Counted from the first letter of the stretch, positions 32,455 through 41,547 are shown. The stretch is 64,000 bases of DNA from Scatomorpha stercorigallinarum (GCA_944387865.1 CALXGN010000001.1:1-64000), one strand, 5' to 3'. Notes: generated by a model from the sequence alone, not told the origin. Numbers and translations: made by a program.

Positions 32455-33696
32455 ATGGAAAATACGCTTCGCGGGGCCTGCGTCATAGGTCAATCCGGCG
32501 GGCCGACTTCGGTCATCAATGCCAGCGCTTACGGTGTGATACGCACTGCGCTGGACGCCGGGTGCATCACGAAGGTCTATGGCGCGGCTCACGGGATAAG
32601 GGGCGTGCTGGAGGACAAGCTCTATGACATGGGCGAAGAGGACGCTTACGAGCTCTCCCTGCTGATGAACACTCCCAGCTCCGAGCTGGGCTCCTGCCGC
32701 TATAAGATGGCGGCCCCGGAGGTGGACGACAGCGATTACCGGCGCATACTTGAGATCTTCAAGAAGTACGACGTGCGCTACTTCTTTTATAACGGCGGCA
32801 ACGACTCCATGGACACCTGCGACAAGATAAGCCGCTTCATGGAAAACAGCGGCTATGAGTGCCGCATCATGGGCGTGCCCAAGACGATAGACAACGACCT
32901 GGCCAGCACAGACCACTGCCCCGGCTTCGGCAGCGCGGCGAAGTATATCGCCACCAGCTGCGCCGAGGTATACAAGGACGCCCATGTTTACGACACCGGC
33001 ATGGTCGTCATCATCGAGATCATGGGCCGCCACGCGGGCTGGCTGGCGGCCAGTTCCGCCCTCGCTTCCATCGTGGGCTGCGGGCCGGATCTCATCTACC
33101 TCCCCGAGCGCGACTTTGATATGGACGACTTCGTCGCCCGCGCTGGGCAGATCTATCACGACAAGGGCAACTGCATCGTCGCCGTCTCCGAGGGCATCCA
33201 CTACGCCGACGGGCGTTTTGTCTCCGAGGCCAAGGTGAGCGCGACCGACGGCTTTGGCCACGCGCAGCTCGGCGGCCTGGCCGGTATGCTGGCGCAGGTC
33301 GTCCATGAGCGCACCGGCGCCAAGGTACGCGGCATTGAGCTCAGCCTGCTGCAGCGCTGCGGGGCGCACATCGCCTCCGCTACCGATGTGGAAGAAGCTT
33401 TCCTCGCCGGAAAGACGGCCGTCGAGGCCGCCGTCGCCGGCGAAAGCGGCAAGATGGTCGCCTTCCGGCGCGAGAGCTCAAACGGCAAGTATGTATGCGT
33501 CCCCACGCTGGTGCCGCTGACCGATGTCGCCAACTTCGAGAAAAAAGTGCCTCAGGAGTGGATAACAGCCGACGGCACGGGCGTGACGCAGGACTTCATA
33601 GACTACGCCCTGCCCCTGATCGCCGGCGAGCCGGAGCGCCCGACGGAGAACTCCCTCCCCCGCTACGCCCGGCTGAAAAAAGTCCTGGCAAAATAA
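32455..33696 (+). CDS. pfp: Diphosphate-dependent 6-phosphofructokinase
   Basis: A 413-residue phosphofructokinase of the PPi-using group. The key sites are GGNDSMDTCDKIS (ATP enzymes have GGDGS) and GVPKTIDNDL (Lys where ATP-PFK has Gly), the two changes that define PPi specificity. IIEIMGRHAGWLA and the substrate Arg/Glu block follow. It converts fructose 6-phosphate to the bisphosphate reversibly, saving ATP in anaerobes. Strong TTGGAGG site. Divergent partner of fba, the next glycolytic enzyme. Confidence 0.9.
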   Translation: MENTLRGACVIGQSGGPTSVINASAYGVIRTALDAGCITKVYGAAHGIRGVLEDKLYDMGEEDAYELSLLMNTPSSELGSCRYKMAAPEVDDSDYRRILEIFKKYDVRYFFYNGGNDSMDTCDKISRFMENSGYECRIMGVPKTIDNDLASTDHCPGFGSAAKYIATSCAEVYKDAHVYDTGMVVIIEIMGRHAGWLAASSALASIVGCGPDLIYLPERDFDMDDFVARAGQIYHDKGNCIVAVSEGIHYADGRFVSEAKVSATDGFGHAQLGGLAGMLAQVVHERTGAKVRGIELSLLQRCGAHIASATDVEEAFLAGKTAVEAAVAGESGKMVAFRRESSNGKYVCVPTLVPLTDVANFEKKVPQEWITADGTGVTQDFIDYALPLIAGEPERPTENSLPRYARLKKVLAK

Positions 33697-33708
33697 ATAA
33701 GCAGACGG

Positions 33709-33743
33709 AACGCCCCTTTTCCCGCTGGAAAAGGGGCGTTTTT
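33709..33743 (+). terminator. Rho-independent terminator of pfp
   Basis: A 14-bp perfect stem (AACGCCCCTTTTCC with its complement) around CGCT, followed by T residues. Confidence 0.88.
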
Positions 33744-33760
33744 GCGCCGTGCGCAGCTCT

Positions 33761-33964
33761 TTATGCCTCCGGCGAAGCCGAGGGCCGCTGGTGGTCCGGG
33801 CTGGCCGAGGGCAGCATGCTCTCGATGGGCTCCACGATGTCTTCCTCCACGGTATGCGTGGGCGTGGGGCTGTCTTTGACGATGCCATCCTCCTTGCGGC
33901 CGCAGGCCGAAAGGGACGCGGCAAGCAGGACGGCGCTGAGTATCAATGCGGCTATCCTTTTCAT
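33761..33964 (-). CDS. Small lipoprotein of unknown function
   Basis: A 67-residue protein: signal peptide with lipobox LSAC-G (Cys about residue 20), then a charged segment and a Ser/Pro/Glu-rich tail (PTPTHTVEEDIVEP, SASP repeats). ATG at 33964 follows a GGAGGTAG site. There is no recognisable domain. It may be a short surface lipoprotein related in style to the stalk of the DUF4358 protein. Confidence 0.6.
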   Translation of the reverse strand: MKRIAALILSAVLLAASLSACGRKEDGIVKDSPTPTHTVEEDIVEPIESMLPSASPDHQRPSASPEA

Positions 33965-34110
33965 TTCTCTACCTCCGCAGGTCTTTTTCTGTGGCGCATA
34001 TGGCACACGGGTATATTATCTGCACAGGCAGAAAAAATATGTTGCTTTTTTTTGAAATTGGTATAGTATAGATGTACCTACGGGTAATGAAATGTAACAG
34101 GAGGTAACAC

Positions 34111-34650
34111 ATGGAACTCAAGGACAGCAAGACGTTCGAGAATCTTCAGACCGCGTTCGCCGGCGAATCCCAGGCCCGCGTGAAATACGAATTCTACGCC
34201 TCTCAGGCCAAGAAGGACGGCTATGAGCAGATCGCCGCCTTCTTCACCGAGACCTCCGCAAACGAGAAGGAGCACGCCAAGCTATGGTATAAGGCCATGC
34301 ACGGCGGCAAGGTCGGCCCCACCACTGAGAATCTAAAAATGGCTGCCGAGGGCGAGAACTACGAGTGGACGGATATGTATGCCGGCTTCGCCAAGACCGC
34401 CGAGGAAGAGGGCTTTGAGCAGATAGCGGCCCAGATGCGCGGCGTGGCCGCCATTGAGAAGGAGCACGAGGAGCGGTACCTTGCCCTGCTGAAAAATATC
34501 GAGCAGGCCCAGGTGTTCAGCCGCGTCGGCGAGCAGGTGTGGATCTGCCGCAACTGCGGCCACGTGCATGTCGGCCCCACCGCCCCTGTCGTATGCCCCG
34601 TCTGCGCTCACCCGCAGGCCTATTTTGAACTGCGGGCCAAGAATTATTGA
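34111..34650 (+). CDS. rbr: Rubrerythrin
   Basis: A 179-residue rubrerythrin that reduces hydrogen peroxide in anaerobes. The N-terminal ferritin-like di-iron domain has the Glu/ExxH sets (FAGESQARVKYEFY, ANEKEHAKLW, GVAAIEKEHEERY), and the C-terminal rubredoxin domain has CRNCGHV and CPVCAHP. Length is normal. RBS AGGAGGTAAC. Stands alone with a bidirectional terminator behind it. Confidence 0.95.
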   Translation: MELKDSKTFENLQTAFAGESQARVKYEFYASQAKKDGYEQIAAFFTETSANEKEHAKLWYKAMHGGKVGPTTENLKMAAEGENYEWTDMYAGFAKTAEEEGFEQIAAQMRGVAAIEKEHEERYLALLKNIEQAQVFSRVGEQVWICRNCGHVHVGPTAPVVCPVCAHPQAYFELRAKNY

Positions 34651-34662
34651 TCTCCTGCCCAT

Positions 34663-34694
34663 AAAAATGCCTGCGCACATGCGCAGGCATTTTT
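34663..34694. terminator. Bidirectional terminator between rbr and the DUF3795-like gene
   Basis: AAAAATGCCTGCGC pairs perfectly with its complement around ACAT; A-run and T-run flank the stem, and the last bases overlap the stop of the opposing gene. Confidence 0.88.
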
Positions 34695-35134
34695 TATACC
34701 TTTAGCCGCTTAAAAACGATGAGCTCCGCGTCCTCGCCCAGCGGGCCGCTCTCCGCCGCCAGCAGGTACTCCCCATCCGAAGCCAGGCCGTAAAACCTGC
34801 CCGTACCTGCCTTTGGCAGAAATGTCCCCAGGTATATGGCGTCGTCATCCCAGAATTTTGCGCGCGCCCCGCCGGGCAGCTCATACTCAAGATTTATGTA
34901 GGAGCCTTTCAGGGCGTTCAGCTCTTTCACTTCGTCCAGCCCCTCAAGGCCGAGCGCATTGGCGGCGGCGATGATCCTGTCCTTGAGCCGTTCAAACTCC
35001 CCCTCTCCCCTTTTGCAGGCCCCGGCGACGGCGCACTCCCTGCCAAAAGGCCGGCCGCCGCTCTCCGCGCAGCCGCGGCAGCCTGAGCTCAGCGGACAGG
35101 CCGAGCAGTCGACCCCGCATATCGATTGCAGCAT
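34694..35134 (-). CDS. Cys-rich DUF3795-like protein
   Basis: A 146-residue protein with a Cys-rich N terminus, CGVDCSACPLSSGCRGC followed by two further Cys (CAVAGAC), as in DUF3795 proteins. A metal or Fe-S cluster is likely there. The C-terminal half has no recognised fold. Function is unknown. It converges on rbr. The start MLQSICGVDCSAC is usual for the family. Confidence 0.65.
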   Translation of the reverse strand: MLQSICGVDCSACPLSSGCRGCAESGGRPFGRECAVAGACKRGEGEFERLKDRIIAAANALGLEGLDEVKELNALKGSYINLEYELPGGARAKFWDDDAIYLGTFLPKAGTGRFYGLASDGEYLLAAESGPLGEDAELIVFKRLKV

Positions 35135-35182
35135 TTGCAGTTTCCCCTTTCCTGAATGCGCTTAGGCCCACAGAAGTTTGAT

Positions 35183-35599
35183 CTAAAACTCATATCTTGT
35201 TCCATGCGAGAGCAGCAGCCCGTCTGTTAATTGAATTCGCAGGATCACGGTGTTTTCATCGTCAAAATCATTATCTCCATTGCCGATCCATCCCGCAAAA
35301 ACAGACCTCAGTTTTTCAGCAATAACGCGATTCTCTTCGCTGCCAAAATAGCCCAGGTTTTCGCCCTTCCCGTGTGCGGTGAACCAATCGCCCGCTATCG
35401 CCACGTTCGCGTTTTTCCCCATTTGTTTCATTTTGTTTGATAGGGCGTATGTGATAACATAAAATGAGCCGTTCTCATAATAGGCATTTACGTTCCGCAC
35501 ATACGGCGTTTCATGCTCCACAGTCGCCAGCGCGATGACAGTGTCCCTGCCGAAACGCTCGTTCATGATTTTTTCAGCGTCAGAGCTCATCTTTATCAT
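35183..35599 (-). CDS. Pyridoxamine 5'-phosphate oxidase-family flavoprotein
   Basis: A 138-residue split-barrel protein of the pyridoxamine-phosphate-oxidase-like family. The N-terminal MNERFGRDTVIALATV and central YYENGSFYVITYALSNKMKQM are typical of small FMN- or heme-binding members, including general stress protein 26-like proteins. The biological substrate is not evident. A TTGAAT-17-TATAAT promoter lies upstream, and GGAGGAAG precedes the ATG. Confidence 0.75.
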   Translation of the reverse strand: MIKMSSDAEKIMNERFGRDTVIALATVEHETPYVRNVNAYYENGSFYVITYALSNKMKQMGKNANVAIAGDWFTAHGKGENLGYFGSEENRVIAEKLRSVFAGWIGNGDNDFDDENTVILRIQLTDGLLLSHGTRYEF

Positions 35600-35638
35600 G
35601 TGCTCACTTCCTCCGTAAATCAGGTAACTGTGACGTCT

Positions 35639-35667
35639 ATTATAAGCGCCACACCGGGATTATTCAA
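35639..35667 (-). promoter_or_regulatory. Promoter of the PNPOx-like gene
   Basis: Minus-strand TTGAAT (35662-35667) and TATAAT (35639-35644), 17-bp spacer. Confidence 0.65.
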
Positions 35668-35699
35668 GCATCACAGCTCGCCGTCGTTGTAAACGGGGC

Positions 35700-35757
35700 T
35701 TGACAGCAGCACTATCTTGTATTACAATGTACACATCTACATTGCAATGCAAGATAG
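35700..35757 (+). promoter_or_regulatory. PadR promoter and 20-bp inverted-repeat operator
   Basis: A consensus promoter TTGACA (35700-35705), 17 bp, TACAAT (35723-35728). A large inverted repeat (35712-35731 with 35738-35757, 18 of 20 positions paired, 6-bp centre) covers the spacer, the -10, the start site and reaches the ribosome site. Its core ACAATGTA...TACATTG resembles known PadR operators, so autorepression is likely. Confidence 0.75.
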
Positions 35758-35767
35758 GAGGCGCCTC

Positions 35768-36100
35768 GTGATACCGACGCAGATGCTCAAGGGCATACTG
35801 TCCGGCTGCGTGCTGGCCGTCATCGCCCGGCAGGACGCGTATGGCTATGAGATATCGCAAAAACTGAGTGAATACGGCTTTGGCAGCATCTCAGAGGGCA
35901 CGGTCTATCCCCTGTTGCTGCGGCTGGAAAAGGGCGGGCTGATCGCGGCGTCCTACCGCGAGTCGCCCTCCGGGCCAAACAGGAAATACTACTCCCTCAC
36001 GGAGGCGGGGCAGGCGGAGCTGTCGGCGTTTTTGCGCAGCTTTGGCGAGCTCTCCGCAGCAGTCAGGCGCTTGACGGAGGAAATGGAGGCTGGAAAATGA
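35768..36100 (+). CDS. PadR-family transcriptional regulator
   Basis: A 110-residue PadR repressor: winged helix with GYEISQKLSEYGFGSISEGTVYPLLLRLEKGGLI and the wing GPNRKYYSLTEAG, then a short dimerisation helix. GTG at 35768 is the start because AGGAGG lies 6 bp upstream; an upstream in-frame ATG lies inside the operator. It overlaps the next gene by 4 bp. It probably represses its own operon from the large inverted repeat. Confidence 0.9.
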   Translation: MIPTQMLKGILSGCVLAVIARQDAYGYEISQKLSEYGFGSISEGTVYPLLLRLEKGGLIAASYRESPSGPNRKYYSLTEAGQAELSAFLRSFGELSAAVRRLTEEMEAGK

Positions 36101-36750
36101 GCAGGCGTACCAGGGAACTGTTAAACGAGAACAACGAGCGCGAGAAGGCGCTGACAGCGGAGTCGAACGCCGTGCTGACGGACATCGTCGTCTATCTGCG
36201 CGCGTCGCGCCTGAGCGAATACGAGCAGGAGCTGGTGCGGCGGGACATATCGCAGATGCTGCTCGACGGCGCAGCGCGCGGCCAGGACGCGCAGGAGGTC
36301 ATCGGCGGTGACTACAGGCAGTTCTGCAACGACATCATAGCTGCCTTCCCCCGTCGCGGGATGAAAGAGCGCGCGCTCGAAGGCGTGCGCGACGCGCTGC
36401 TGATGTCGGCGGTGCTGCTGGCTATAAAGACTGTATCCGGCGCGCTCTCCTCCCTGCTGACGGCGGGCAGCGTGTGGACCGTCACGGTCACGCTCGGCGA
36501 CCTCATCAGCATGGCGCTGATATTGGCCGCGTCCTGCGGCATCGTGCTGTACATCTGCCGCAGCAGCTTTGAGGAAAAGGCGCTGAAGGGCTGGCAGGCC
36601 TTTGCCGCGCTGTTCGCCGTGATGTTTGCCATAATGAGCGCGTCCATTTTCATCAAGCAACCGCTTTTTGAGATGCACACGCTGCTCTTTGCACTGTTGC
36701 CAGCGGCCGCTTTCGCCGGTTATAAGCTGCTGGACGCGAGGATCGACTGA
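36097..36750 (+). CDS. PadR-linked membrane protein (DUF1048/DUF1129-like)
   Basis: A 217-residue protein with a charged cytoplasmic N-terminal helical domain (about residues 1-95, with LTDIVVYLRASRLSEYEQELVRRDI) and four predicted membrane helices. The N-terminal part resembles DUF1048-type proteins that pair with PadR regulators. It is probably the target or sensor partner of the preceding repressor, as in membrane-stress PadR systems; the exact activity is unknown. ATGA overlap with padR. Confidence 0.65.
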   Translation: MSRRTRELLNENNEREKALTAESNAVLTDIVVYLRASRLSEYEQELVRRDISQMLLDGAARGQDAQEVIGGDYRQFCNDIIAAFPRRGMKERALEGVRDALLMSAVLLAIKTVSGALSSLLTAGSVWTVTVTLGDLISMALILAASCGIVLYICRSSFEEKALKGWQAFAALFAVMFAIMSASIFIKQPLFEMHTLLFALLPAAAFAGYKLLDARID

Positions 36751-36762
36751 TATCGCCTACAT

Positions 36763-36794
36763 GAAAACCGCCCCGGTACCCCGGGGCGGTTTTC
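36763..36794. terminator. Bidirectional terminator
   Basis: A 14-bp stem, GAAAACCGCCCCGG with its perfect complement around TACC, between the PadR operon and ppk; it works for both strands. Confidence 0.88.
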
Positions 36795-38940
36795 ACTGCG
36801 CAAACAGTTCTTTGATACGTTTCAGAAGCCCGCGCTTTTCGCTGTGCTGAGGCTGGCGAGCCTCGGCCTCCTTGGCCTCGCTCACGGCTTCAGCCATAAG
36901 CTCAGCCTGTGAGTCGATGGATGGCGTGCCCTCTGCGCGCGGCACAGGCACGTAGCAGCCGTTCATCAGCATATTGCGGGCCTTCATATTGTCCGAGCAG
37001 AAGAGCTCAATGTAGCCGACGATGCGCCGGCGCACCTCCTCGTCCAGTACCGGGCAGGCGATCTCCACGCGGCGGCAGGTATTGCGCGTCATCAGGTCGG
37101 CGGAGCCGATATAGAGCTTCATGTCCCTGCCCGTTCCGAAGGCGAAAATGCGCGGGTGCTCTAGGAAGCGGCCGACGATGGAAAACACGCGGATATTGTC
37201 CGTCAGCCCGGGGACGCCCGGGCGCAGGCAGCAGATGCCGCGGATATTCATGGTTATCTCCACGCCCGCCTGGCTCGCGCGTGCCAGGGCGTCGATAACG
37301 TCACGGTCCGTGAGGGAGTTGATCTTGATAAATATGCGCGCCGGCTGGCCCGACCTGGCCTTTTCGACCTCGGCGTCTATCATGCCCAAGACATGGTTTT
37401 TAAGGCTGTACGGCGCCACAAGCAGGCGGCTGTATTCGCCGCGCAGGTTGGAGATGGACATGTTCTGGAAAAAATTCGCCGCGTCCTCGCCGATGCCGGC
37501 GTCGGCGGTCATCAGGCAGAAGTCCGTGTAGAGCCTGGCGGTCTTTTCATTGTAGTTTCCGGTGCCGATCTGCGTGATATACTGTATCCGGCCACGTTCC
37601 CGGCGGGTTATGAGGCATATCTTGGAGTGCACCTTATAGTGTTCGAAGCCGTAGAGGATGGTGCAGCCGGACTCCTCAAGACGCTCGGCCCAGGCGATAT
37701 TGTTCTGCTCGTCGAAGCGGGCGCGCAGCTCCATGAGCACAGTGACATCCTTGCCGTTCTCCGCAGCGGCGGCCAGGTATTCTACCAGCTTGGCCGTCTT
37801 TGCCAGGCGGTAGATAGTTATCTTGATGGAGAGAACGGCGGGGTCGGACGCCGCCTCCTTCACAAGCTTGAGGAAGGGTTCCATCGACTGATAGGGATAG
37901 AACAGCAGCGCGTCGTGGCGCAGGATCTGCGGTATGAGCTTTTCTCCGCGTACAAGGTCAGCGCTCCACTGTGGGATATACGGCTGGTAACAGAGCGCGG
38001 CGGCGCTCTCCGGCGGCAGGCGGCCCTCAAGGGAATACACATAGCCCATGGCCAGCGGGCTTTTGCATGTGAACACCTGCTCCCGGCTGAGCTGCAGGCG
38101 GCGGCAGAGGTACTGCACGATCTCATCCGAGGGTTCGCCCTGTATCTCCAGCCGCACATGGGCTAGGCGGTTTCTCTTTTTGAGGACCTTTATCATATGT
38201 TCGCGGAAGTCCTCGCCCACGTCGTAGTCCTCGTCCTCGGGGCTTATGTCGGCATTGCGCGTGACGCACATGACGTGTTTTTCCACGACCTGATAGGAGC
38301 GGAATAGCCGCCCGGCGTATTCGAGCACCAGCTGCTCAGTCAGGATGTATCGGAGGCCCTGTTCATTGAAGCAAAAAAACTCCGGCAGGACCCTGGGGAT
38401 GGGCACCAGTCCGAACACCCTCTCCCCTTCCCTTTGCAGGACGAGCACAACGTTGAGGCTCTTGGAGGGCAGGTGTGGGAATGGATGGTGGCCGTTTATC
38501 ACCATCGGCGACAGGACGGGATAAATGCTGTCGCGAAACCACTGTTCGGCCTGTTTTTTCTCCTTGCCGTCCAGCTCTCCGGGGCTCAGGCAGCAGATAT
38601 TGCAGCTTCTGAGCCGTGAGTTTATGGTCGATATCGTCTTGTCGCGCTGCTTATATAACGCGGGCATGGCCTTGAAGATGGCCTCCAGCTGCTCGGACGG
38701 CGTCATACCGCTTTTGCTGTCGATATGGCTCTGCTTCGAGAGCGTCATGTCGTAAATTGAGCCCACGCGGATCATAAAAAACTCGTCAAGGTTGCTGGTG
38801 AAGATAGAGGCGAATTTGAGCCTTTCAAAGAGCGGCACGCTCTCGTCGCGCGCCTCCTCGAGCACGCGCTCGTTGAAGCGCAGCCAGGACAGCTCGCGGT
38901 CCTGACAATAGCTGACGTCTATCTTTTTATCCTCGTGCAT
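36793..38940 (-). CDS. ppk1: Polyphosphate kinase 1
   Basis: A 715-residue PPK1 that builds polyphosphate from ATP. The four-domain layout is present: an N-terminal helical domain (ELSWLRFNERVLEEA, SNLDEFFMIRV), the HHPFPHLPSKSLN block, and two phospholipase-D-like domains with the phosphorylated His in HYKVHSKICLITRR and the second His/Arg set in GRDMKLYIGSADLMTRN. ATG 38940 is preferred; TTG 38946 is possible. Its start overlaps the ppx stop, so the two are one operon making and degrading polyphosphate. Confidence 0.94.
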   Translation of the reverse strand: MHEDKKIDVSYCQDRELSWLRFNERVLEEARDESVPLFERLKFASIFTSNLDEFFMIRVGSIYDMTLSKQSHIDSKSGMTPSEQLEAIFKAMPALYKQRDKTISTINSRLRSCNICCLSPGELDGKEKKQAEQWFRDSIYPVLSPMVINGHHPFPHLPSKSLNVVLVLQREGERVFGLVPIPRVLPEFFCFNEQGLRYILTEQLVLEYAGRLFRSYQVVEKHVMCVTRNADISPEDEDYDVGEDFREHMIKVLKKRNRLAHVRLEIQGEPSDEIVQYLCRRLQLSREQVFTCKSPLAMGYVYSLEGRLPPESAAALCYQPYIPQWSADLVRGEKLIPQILRHDALLFYPYQSMEPFLKLVKEAASDPAVLSIKITIYRLAKTAKLVEYLAAAAENGKDVTVLMELRARFDEQNNIAWAERLEESGCTILYGFEHYKVHSKICLITRRERGRIQYITQIGTGNYNEKTARLYTDFCLMTADAGIGEDAANFFQNMSISNLRGEYSRLLVAPYSLKNHVLGMIDAEVEKARSGQPARIFIKINSLTDRDVIDALARASQAGVEITMNIRGICCLRPGVPGLTDNIRVFSIVGRFLEHPRIFAFGTGRDMKLYIGSADLMTRNTCRRVEIACPVLDEEVRRRIVGYIELFCSDNMKARNMLMNGCYVPVPRAEGTPSIDSQAELMAEAVSEAKEAEARQPQHSEKRGLLKRIKELFAQ

Positions 38941-39844
38941 TGTCAACGGCCCCCATCACTTTGCTCAGAAGATAGCCTTCGCGTACGCCGCACTCGCTTA
39001 CTGAGACCGTCTCCACACTGTAGCACGTGAGCACAGCGCAGAGGATGGCCATGCCTGGGATGATGGTGTGGATACGCTCGGGAGCCGTGCGGATGATAAG
39101 CTCCAGCGCCCGGCGTCCGCCCTTTTTCAGGCTTTTATAGAGCTCCAATACCTCGTCGGTGGGTATCAGGCGCGCGCCGGGCTCCGTGCCGGCCAGGCGG
39201 CTGTGCAGCTTGGCGGCGGCGCGTATCGTACCGCCGACGCCCACGAGGTGCATGTGCCTTGAGCCGGGCATGCCGGCGCGCTTAAGCTCGCGCTTGACGC
39301 GGTCGCGCATCTCATGGCGCTCTTCCTTTGTGGGAAAAAGGCCTGAGATGTATTCGGTATAGAGCGAAAGCGAGCCCACAGGCAGGCTGCAGCCGGCAAT
39401 CACCTTGCCGTCGGCGTAGGAAACGAGCTCAGTGGAGCCGCCGCCGATGTCCGCCAGCAGGCCGGCCAGAGGCACATTGCCGCCCCAGGTGGCGCCGGTA
39501 TAGGAGAGCTGCGCCTCATCCGCGCCGCTGAGGACGTCGATGCTGATGCCCGTGACAGACTTGATGGTGTTCACGGCCTCCTCGGTGTTGACGATATTGC
39601 GCAGCGGCGCAGTGCCGAAAACGCTCATGCCGTCCACGCCGATGTTCTGCGCCAGCTCGCGGAAGGAGCAGAGCGTGTGGCAGGCAACGAGGATGCCGGC
39701 GTCGCTCAGCTCGCCGCTTTTGATGTAACCCGCCAGGCCTGCTGTGACTTTTTTGTTCATCAGGAGCTTGAAGTCATGCCCCCCGCAGTTGTAGACCGAG
39801 AGCCGGATGGTATTCGAGCCAACGTCAACGATGCCGTATTTCAT
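38927..39844 (-). CDS. ppx: Exopolyphosphatase / GppA-type phosphatase
   Basis: A 305-residue Ppx/GppA phosphatase of the short, two-domain type (ASKHA fold). Motifs: IVDVGSNTIRLSVY, ADIGGGSTELVSY, LVGVGGTIRAAAKL and SECGVREGYLL. Cleaves terminal phosphate from polyphosphate or pppGpp. RBS GGGGGAAAGG. First gene of the ppx-ppk pair. Confidence 0.9.
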   Translation of the reverse strand: MKYGIVDVGSNTIRLSVYNCGGHDFKLLMNKKVTAGLAGYIKSGELSDAGILVACHTLCSFRELAQNIGVDGMSVFGTAPLRNIVNTEEAVNTIKSVTGISIDVLSGADEAQLSYTGATWGGNVPLAGLLADIGGGSTELVSYADGKVIAGCSLPVGSLSLYTEYISGLFPTKEERHEMRDRVKRELKRAGMPGSRHMHLVGVGGTIRAAAKLHSRLAGTEPGARLIPTDEVLELYKSLKKGGRRALELIIRTAPERIHTIIPGMAILCAVLTCYSVETVSVSECGVREGYLLSKVMGAVDNARG

Positions 39845-39944
39845 GCCTTTCCCCCATTATCATTATCATCAGGGATATTATGCCCGGGACGTTTCAATTC
39901 TTCTATCAAGGCTGTGTAAAGTTGCTGTAAAGCGTATGGGCATG

Positions 39945-39980
39945 CAAAATAAAATATACCCCGGCGAAATGCCGGGGTAT
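39945..39980 (-). terminator. Terminator downstream of xerD
   Basis: ATACCCCGGC pairs with GCCGGGGTAT around a 5-nt loop; on the minus strand it is followed by a T-rich tract. Confidence 0.8.
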
Positions 39981-39995
39981 CGCGTCTGCCTGTTG

Positions 39996-40886
39996 TCAGG
40001 CCCGTGGATGGGCTTTGTTGTATATGTCTTTTAGCTGCTTTTTCACCAGATGTGAATACACCTGCGTGGAGGATATGTCCGCGTGGCCCAGCATCTCCTG
40101 AATGGCGTGCAGGTCAGCGCCGTTTTCCAGCAGGTGAGCGGCGAAGGAGTGGCGCAGCGTGTGCGGGGTGATGGTCTTTTCAATATGCGCCTTGGCCTGA
40201 TAGGACTTGATGATCTTCCAGAATCCCTGGCGCGACATGCGCTCACCGCTGACGTTGACGAACAATGCGTGCTCGTCCGGGTCTGCGATCATCTGCGGGC
40301 GGATGAATTCCACATACTCGTTCAAAGCCTTGACGGCGGCCGGATACAGTGGTATCATACGCTCCTTACCCTTGCTCGTGCAGCGGATGACGCCGGCGGG
40401 CAGATTGATGTCGGAGGTATTGAGCCCGATGAGCTCGCTGACGCGGATGCCCGTTGCATACAGCAGCTCAAGCATCGCGCGGTCGCGGTAGCCCTTCATG
40501 TCCGTGCACTCGGGCTGCTCGAGCAGCAGCTCGACTTCCTTGCTGGTGAGTATCTGCGGCAGCTTGTGCTCCGCTTTCTCCGGCACCAGCTTGCCGGTGG
40601 GCAGGTCGTCTATCTCCCCTTCGCTGAGCAGGAAATTGTAGAAACACTTGAGCGAGGCGATGCAGCGCGATATGGTGGCGGCGGACTTGCCTGCGGCCTT
40701 CAGCCAGTGCGTGTAATTCAGGAGGTCGTCCTCCCCCGCCTCCGCCAGCCCGGGCAGGCCGTGGGAGTTGAGGTAGCCCTCCAGCTGGCGGACGTCCCGC
40801 ATATAGGAGGCCAGGGTGTTGGCGGAGGACTTTTTGACCTCGGCCAGATACTTCTGGAATTCGGCCAGACAGACATCGTCGCTCAC
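39996..40886 (-). CDS. xerD: Site-specific tyrosine recombinase XerD
   Basis: A 296-residue Xer recombinase. The catalytic set is complete: TGIRVSELIGL (Arg), SKGKERMIPLY (Lys), TPHTLRHSFAAHLL (His-Arg), LGHADISSTQVYSH (His, nucleophile Tyr). XerD acts at dif to resolve chromosome dimers. GTG at 40886 is preferred because GGGGGTG lies upstream and the length then equals the family; the ATG at 40904 has no ribosome site. It follows spoIIM by 27 bp, the usual clostridial order. Confidence 0.9.
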   Translation of the reverse strand: MSDDVCLAEFQKYLAEVKKSSANTLASYMRDVRQLEGYLNSHGLPGLAEAGEDDLLNYTHWLKAAGKSAATISRCIASLKCFYNFLLSEGEIDDLPTGKLVPEKAEHKLPQILTSKEVELLLEQPECTDMKGYRDRAMLELLYATGIRVSELIGLNTSDINLPAGVIRCTSKGKERMIPLYPAAVKALNEYVEFIRPQMIADPDEHALFVNVSGERMSRQGFWKIIKSYQAKAHIEKTITPHTLRHSFAAHLLENGADLHAIQEMLGHADISSTQVYSHLVKKQLKDIYNKAHPRA

Positions 40887-40913
40887 GCCCACACCCCCAT
40901 TCAAAAATTCAAG

Positions 40914-41501
40914 TCATAGTATCAGCCGCACGAGCGGCGGCACCGCAAAACACTCCACGGCAGCGGCCAGGAACAAGGCGGCCGCCGCGGCCAGCGCCCG
41001 GTCGTCGCCCCGCAGGAACGGCGCCGGCGGCGTCCGGCGCAGGCACAGCGCCGAAAGCCGTGCGGAAAATGCAAAGCCGTCAAAGGCCAGTAGGAACAGC
41101 GCCGGGACTGTCAGCACAGCGGGCAGGCCCAGCGCCACAGCCGCCAGCAGCACGCCGCGGCCGGGATAGGCCGCCGCGATGCCCGCCGCCGAGCAGGCCA
41201 GCGCAAAGCCGCGGAAAGCCAGCGCCGCCGGTATCAACACCGCGCCGAACACCGACGTGGCGAACAGCAGCACCAGCACATGGTATTTTGCGCAGCCGAA
41301 CAGGTGTTCAAGGAAGGTGTCGTATCCGTACACCTGCCCGTCCTCGCCGATAGCAGCCGCCGCCTCCCCAGCGGCGGCGGAGCTTGTAAAAGCCCCCAGC
41401 ACAGCGCCGGCCAGAAAAGCGGCGCAGAGGATGGCCAGGATCAGCGGGGCAAGCCCCGCCGGGCCGGGCCGGCCCGGCGCGAGACGCACTGCGGGCCTCA
41501 T
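40914..41501 (-). CDS. spoIIM: Stage II sporulation protein M
   Basis: A 195-residue membrane protein with about five hydrophobic segments, very rich in Ala/Leu. It matches SpoIIM by length, the early segment with a polar loop (YGYDTFLEHLFGCAKYHVL), the C-terminal block, and its position just before xerD. SpoIIM works with SpoIID and SpoIIP in engulfment. Strong AGGAGG site. Sequence identity within the family is low, so context carries part of the call. Confidence 0.8.
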   Translation of the reverse strand: MRPAVRLAPGRPGPAGLAPLILAILCAAFLAGAVLGAFTSSAAAGEAAAAIGEDGQVYGYDTFLEHLFGCAKYHVLVLLFATSVFGAVLIPAALAFRGFALACSAAGIAAAYPGRGVLLAAVALGLPAVLTVPALFLLAFDGFAFSARLSALCLRRTPPAPFLRGDDRALAAAAALFLAAAVECFAVPPLVRLIL

Positions 41502-41547
41502 GGCGCGCGCCTCCTGGAGACGCGCTTAACATAACTTCGGTACGCAC

